In this document: in pieces, positions 61,926-64,000 of the stretch
Position numbering within the stretch: position 1 is the stretch's first letter
How the letters are laid out: each line of letters opens with the position of its first letter
The notes under the pieces: model-generated
The model's database searches: none
Told to the model about the DNA's origin: nothing
What the model saw: only the letters and a program-made list of their open reading frames with translations
Program-made: the position numbers and the translations under genes
Assembly (NCBI RefSeq): GCF_030013905.1
Contig: NZ_CP124862.1
Coordinates: 1,553,051 to 1,617,050 of the forward strand
Source: Petroclostridium sp. X23
Lineage (GTDB): Bacteria > Bacillota > Clostridia > SK-Y3
Reading direction: 5' to 3'
Length of the DNA: 64,000 nt

Positions 61926-62864
61926 TTATTTATACTCTTTAAAGGAGACTTCGTTTTTTGATTCAAATAATATGTTGACAAAACGAAAGTCCACTTCTGT
62001 CAGCTTGTAACTTTTTGAGAATATAAGCAAATCCTTATGCACATGCCCAGGTGCTTTGCATTTGCGTTGAATAAGATTATATTTGACGAGCCATTTTTCA
62101 GGTATCGGACAAACCCACATATATGTTGTAGGGATGGCGGATAATAAATCAAACTGACTGCAGCGCTCACATACATATATTTTCTTTGATATATCCTTAT
62201 CATGATTGTGATTTTGAACATTCCCCTTTGGCATATAGGGACCAGACGTATCCTTGTGCACAATTTCTGTATATTTTTTAAATCCATCATGTTCTATATT
62301 GTCTACATTTGCTAGCGGATGGTTCTCAGACATGACCGCCAAATATTCAAATTCCCATATGGGTTCATAAGTAAGCTGTTTTTCTGAGAGATAATTGAAA
62401 AAGTAATTTTCGTATTCTTTCTGATAGCGAATAATACCAAGATTAAAAGCACCATTGGTAATATTACCAATGGTACGCATGGCATTGGTCTCCTGCACAT
62501 TAACATTAATATCCAGCGTTTGATCGAGTTCGCTGACAAATTGTGTGACCGCACCGGTAATATAGCTTGCTCTAGGTATGGATATATTAAAGCTTTGCAC
62601 ATTTTCATTGGCACGGTCCGAAAGAGCCTCCATTTTTTCAATTTGCAACATCACATTACGGGCATATACAAGAAATTCAGAACCCTTCTGAGTTTTAACA
62701 ACTCCTTTTGGCGTGCGCTCAAAAATCGCAAATCCAAGTGTTTTCTCTAACTCTTTAATGGCTTTGCTCAAATTGGGCTGTCCCATAAATAAGTTTTCAG
62801 CTGCCTGTGAGATGGATTTAGTCCGTTCTACCTCAATAGCATATTTAAAATGTAGTGTATTCAT
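61926..62864 (-). CDS. LysR-family transcriptional regulator
   Basis: About 312 residues from ATG 62864 (GAGGTGGGTGAG in front); a longer open frame lacks family similarity. The N-terminal helix-turn-helix reads FKYAIEVERTKSISQAAENL, PNLSKAIKELEKTLGF, ERTPKGVVKTQKG; a two-lobed effector domain follows. It lies upstream of, and on the same strand as, the fumarate/Hdr operon. It probably senses a dicarboxylate or a related metabolite and acts at the double ATCGAT sites between the two. Confidence 0.87.
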   Translation of the reverse strand: MNTLHFKYAIEVERTKSISQAAENLFMGQPNLSKAIKELEKTLGFAIFERTPKGVVKTQKGSEFLVYARNVMLQIEKMEALSDRANENVQSFNISIPRASYITGAVTQFVSELDQTLDINVNVQETNAMRTIGNITNGAFNLGIIRYQKEYENYFFNYLSEKQLTYEPIWEFEYLAVMSENHPLANVDNIEHDGFKKYTEIVHKDTSGPYMPKGNVQNHNHDKDISKKIYVCERCSQFDLLSAIPTTYMWVCPIPEKWLVKYNLIQRKCKAPGHVHKDLLIFSKSYKLTEVDFRFVNILFESKNEVSFKEYK

Positions 62865-63137
62865 AATACTCACCCACCTCATGATGTGCCTCATCATGCT
62901 TTTAAATCTATTTAACATAACTATCTGTACTAAGAACCTGTCTAGCATCTCATTGCGCCCGTCATTTTGGCATATTTTGTGCCATGCTTTGTTAAATTTT
63001 CTTGCAATAAACAAATTATTGCTGCGAAAATTTGCCTTGCCAGGCACAAGCAGACACTAAACAGCTTCTAAAACAGTTTGCGTCAATAATTCCATATTTA
63101 TATGTGGTATTAATTCATTTTAAAACTTCTAATATAT

Positions 63138-64000
63138 TCACATGGGTACACTGTGAAGGAGAATAGAAAACAACACCATACTAAACAATGCTGCCGGATA
63201 TGCTGCTCCGTACCCTGCAGCAGGTTCATCACTGTTAATGGAATCTATAGCTACTCCAAGACCGGGAGTACTGGTCATACCCCCACACAAAGCTCCAACT
63301 AACAGCACCCAGTTGATTTTAAAAACATATCTGCCCACGATAAATCCTATAAACATTGCTGCCAGACTTGAGAATAGAGATACAAGTACAAGATAATAAC
63401 CCCCGCTCAAAAGGGTATCGAAAGCGCTGAATCCGTATTTCAACCCAACTATAGCCAAAAAGAAGACGAGGGAAACATCCCTTAACACCTCCAGCATTTT
63501 AGAATCCATCCTGAAGTTTAAAATCCCTATCTTACCTATATATCCCAGGGATAGCGCTGCAATAAGTACACCTCCTGTTGATCCAAGGGAAAAGAACCCC
63601 AGGGGTCCCATATATATTTTAATAGAACCAATGATATACCCTACCATGCAAGTTACGAAGAATGCAAGCAAGTCAAATTTGTGCTGAGGCTTTTCCATCA
63701 AGTCTTCTTTTACCGAGAACTCCCTTATACTCTTTCTGTACATTTCGATCTCTTCTTTAACAGGAATTCCAAATATTTTTGGAAACAGCTGAACGCCTAT
63801 TATAACAGCGAGTACACCAAAGGGATACGCTACGGCATAGCCTACACCAACTGCGGCTTGAGCTTCCCGCCCGTATTTGGCTGTTACCTCCAGCGCCGCC
63901 CCGAGACCCGGAGAGCTGGTCAATGCACCTGTATAAGCTCCAGTTACTTCAAAGGGGTTTTGCCCCGGCATAAGTACTGCCATTATATAGCATACCAGTG
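63138..64000 (-). CDS. AspT/YidE-type transporter, C-terminal part (runs off the window)
   Basis: At least 286 residues of an integral membrane protein; the frame stays open to the window edge, so the start lies outside. Two repeat hallmarks of the aspartate:alanine exchanger family are visible, GAYTGALTSSPGLGAALE near the visible beginning and GALCGGMTSTPGLGVAID near the end. Eight or more helices flank a short cytoplasmic loop; the large TrkA-C domains seen in AspT are absent here. It could exchange C4 compounds (aspartate, succinate), which would suit the fumarate operon beyond the LysR gene. Substrate is inferred. Confidence 0.75.
   Translation of the reverse strand, partial: LVCYIMAVLMPGQNPFEVTGAYTGALTSSPGLGAALEVTAKYGREAQAAVGVGYAVAYPFGVLAVIIGVQLFPKIFGIPVKEEIEMYRKSIREFSVKEDLMEKPQHKFDLLAFFVTCMVGYIIGSIKIYMGPLGFFSLGSTGGVLIAALSLGYIGKIGILNFRMDSKMLEVLRDVSLVFFLAIVGLKYGFSAFDTLLSGGYYLVLVSLFSSLAAMFIGFIVGRYVFKINWVLLVGALCGGMTSTPGLGVAIDSINSDEPAAGYGAAYPAALFSMVLFSILLHSVPM

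Overview
The window looks like a chromosomal piece of a low-GC, strictly anaerobic Firmicute, most likely a Clostridia member. The grounds are: AT-rich intergenic DNA with strong AGGAGG-type ribosome binding sites and frequent TTG/GTG starts; an SLH surface protein; a CBO0543-type membrane protein; the anaerobic (cobalt-early) cobalamin pathway; Rex; and many iron-sulfur electron-transfer proteins. No rRNA, tRNA or CRISPR array was seen. I cannot name the genus.

Layout. (1) 1-3780: an orphan membrane protein, a secreted YcdB-like/SLH protein and a broken amidohydrolase. (2) 3782-16469: an allantoin (purine nitrogen) island with an XRE-GntR/FadR fusion regulator, ureidoglycine aminohydrolase, a small cupin, allantoate amidohydrolase (apparently starting at ATT), two allantoinase plus NCS1-transporter pairs, an IclR regulator and a divergent glyoxylate carboligase. 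Together these would import allantoin, strip ammonia from it and feed glyoxylate to tartronate semialdehyde. The ureidoglycolate-cleaving step is not visible here. (3) 16737-23422: two divergent P-type ATPases of different subfamilies that share the same N-terminal HMA-like domain. The rightward pump is flanked by four very small proteins; two of these resemble PacL/DUF5132-type pump partners and the middle ones include a 26-residue membrane peptide. This looks like a dedicated metal-handling module. (4) 23698-34341: a long leftward cobalamin operon (cobD-cbiC-D-E-T-L-F-G-H-J-cobU-cobS-phosphatase). (5) 34446-39353: a segmental duplication of cbiB/start-of-cobD in which each copy has lost a different gene. 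The copies are separated by transposase and ABC-transporter relics and a ribbon-helix-helix/Uma2 pair. (6) 39375-49246: housekeeping and accessory genes (DJ-1, DegV, GNAT, DUF2156, CBO0543, SWIM and SNF2 helicase) with several relics. (7) 49294-61488: a thirteen-gene leftward redox operon. (8) A LysR regulator and the C-terminal part of an AspT/YidE-type transporter that runs off the right edge.

The most interesting part is region 7. In transcription order it reads malate/lactate dehydrogenase, fumarase, HdrB, HdrC, HdrA, MvhD/FlxD-like protein, two Fe-S proteins, an FAD/NAD oxidoreductase with a 2Fe-2S cluster, a FrdB-like Fe-S protein, a FrdA-like flavoprotein, Rex and a 2Fe-2S thioredoxin-like ferredoxin. 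I infer a soluble NADH-linked fumarate reductase built on an HdrABC/Flx flavin-based electron-bifurcation core, fed with fumarate from malate and controlled by NADH/NAD+ through Rex. An excellent Rex-type operator lies upstream, at 61817-61834.

The intergenic DNA carries two families of dispersed inverted repeats. One is a MITE-like element of about 190-220 bp (three copies plus one solitary arm). The other is a heterogeneous family of GGGGAC-bounded palindromes (at least six copies).
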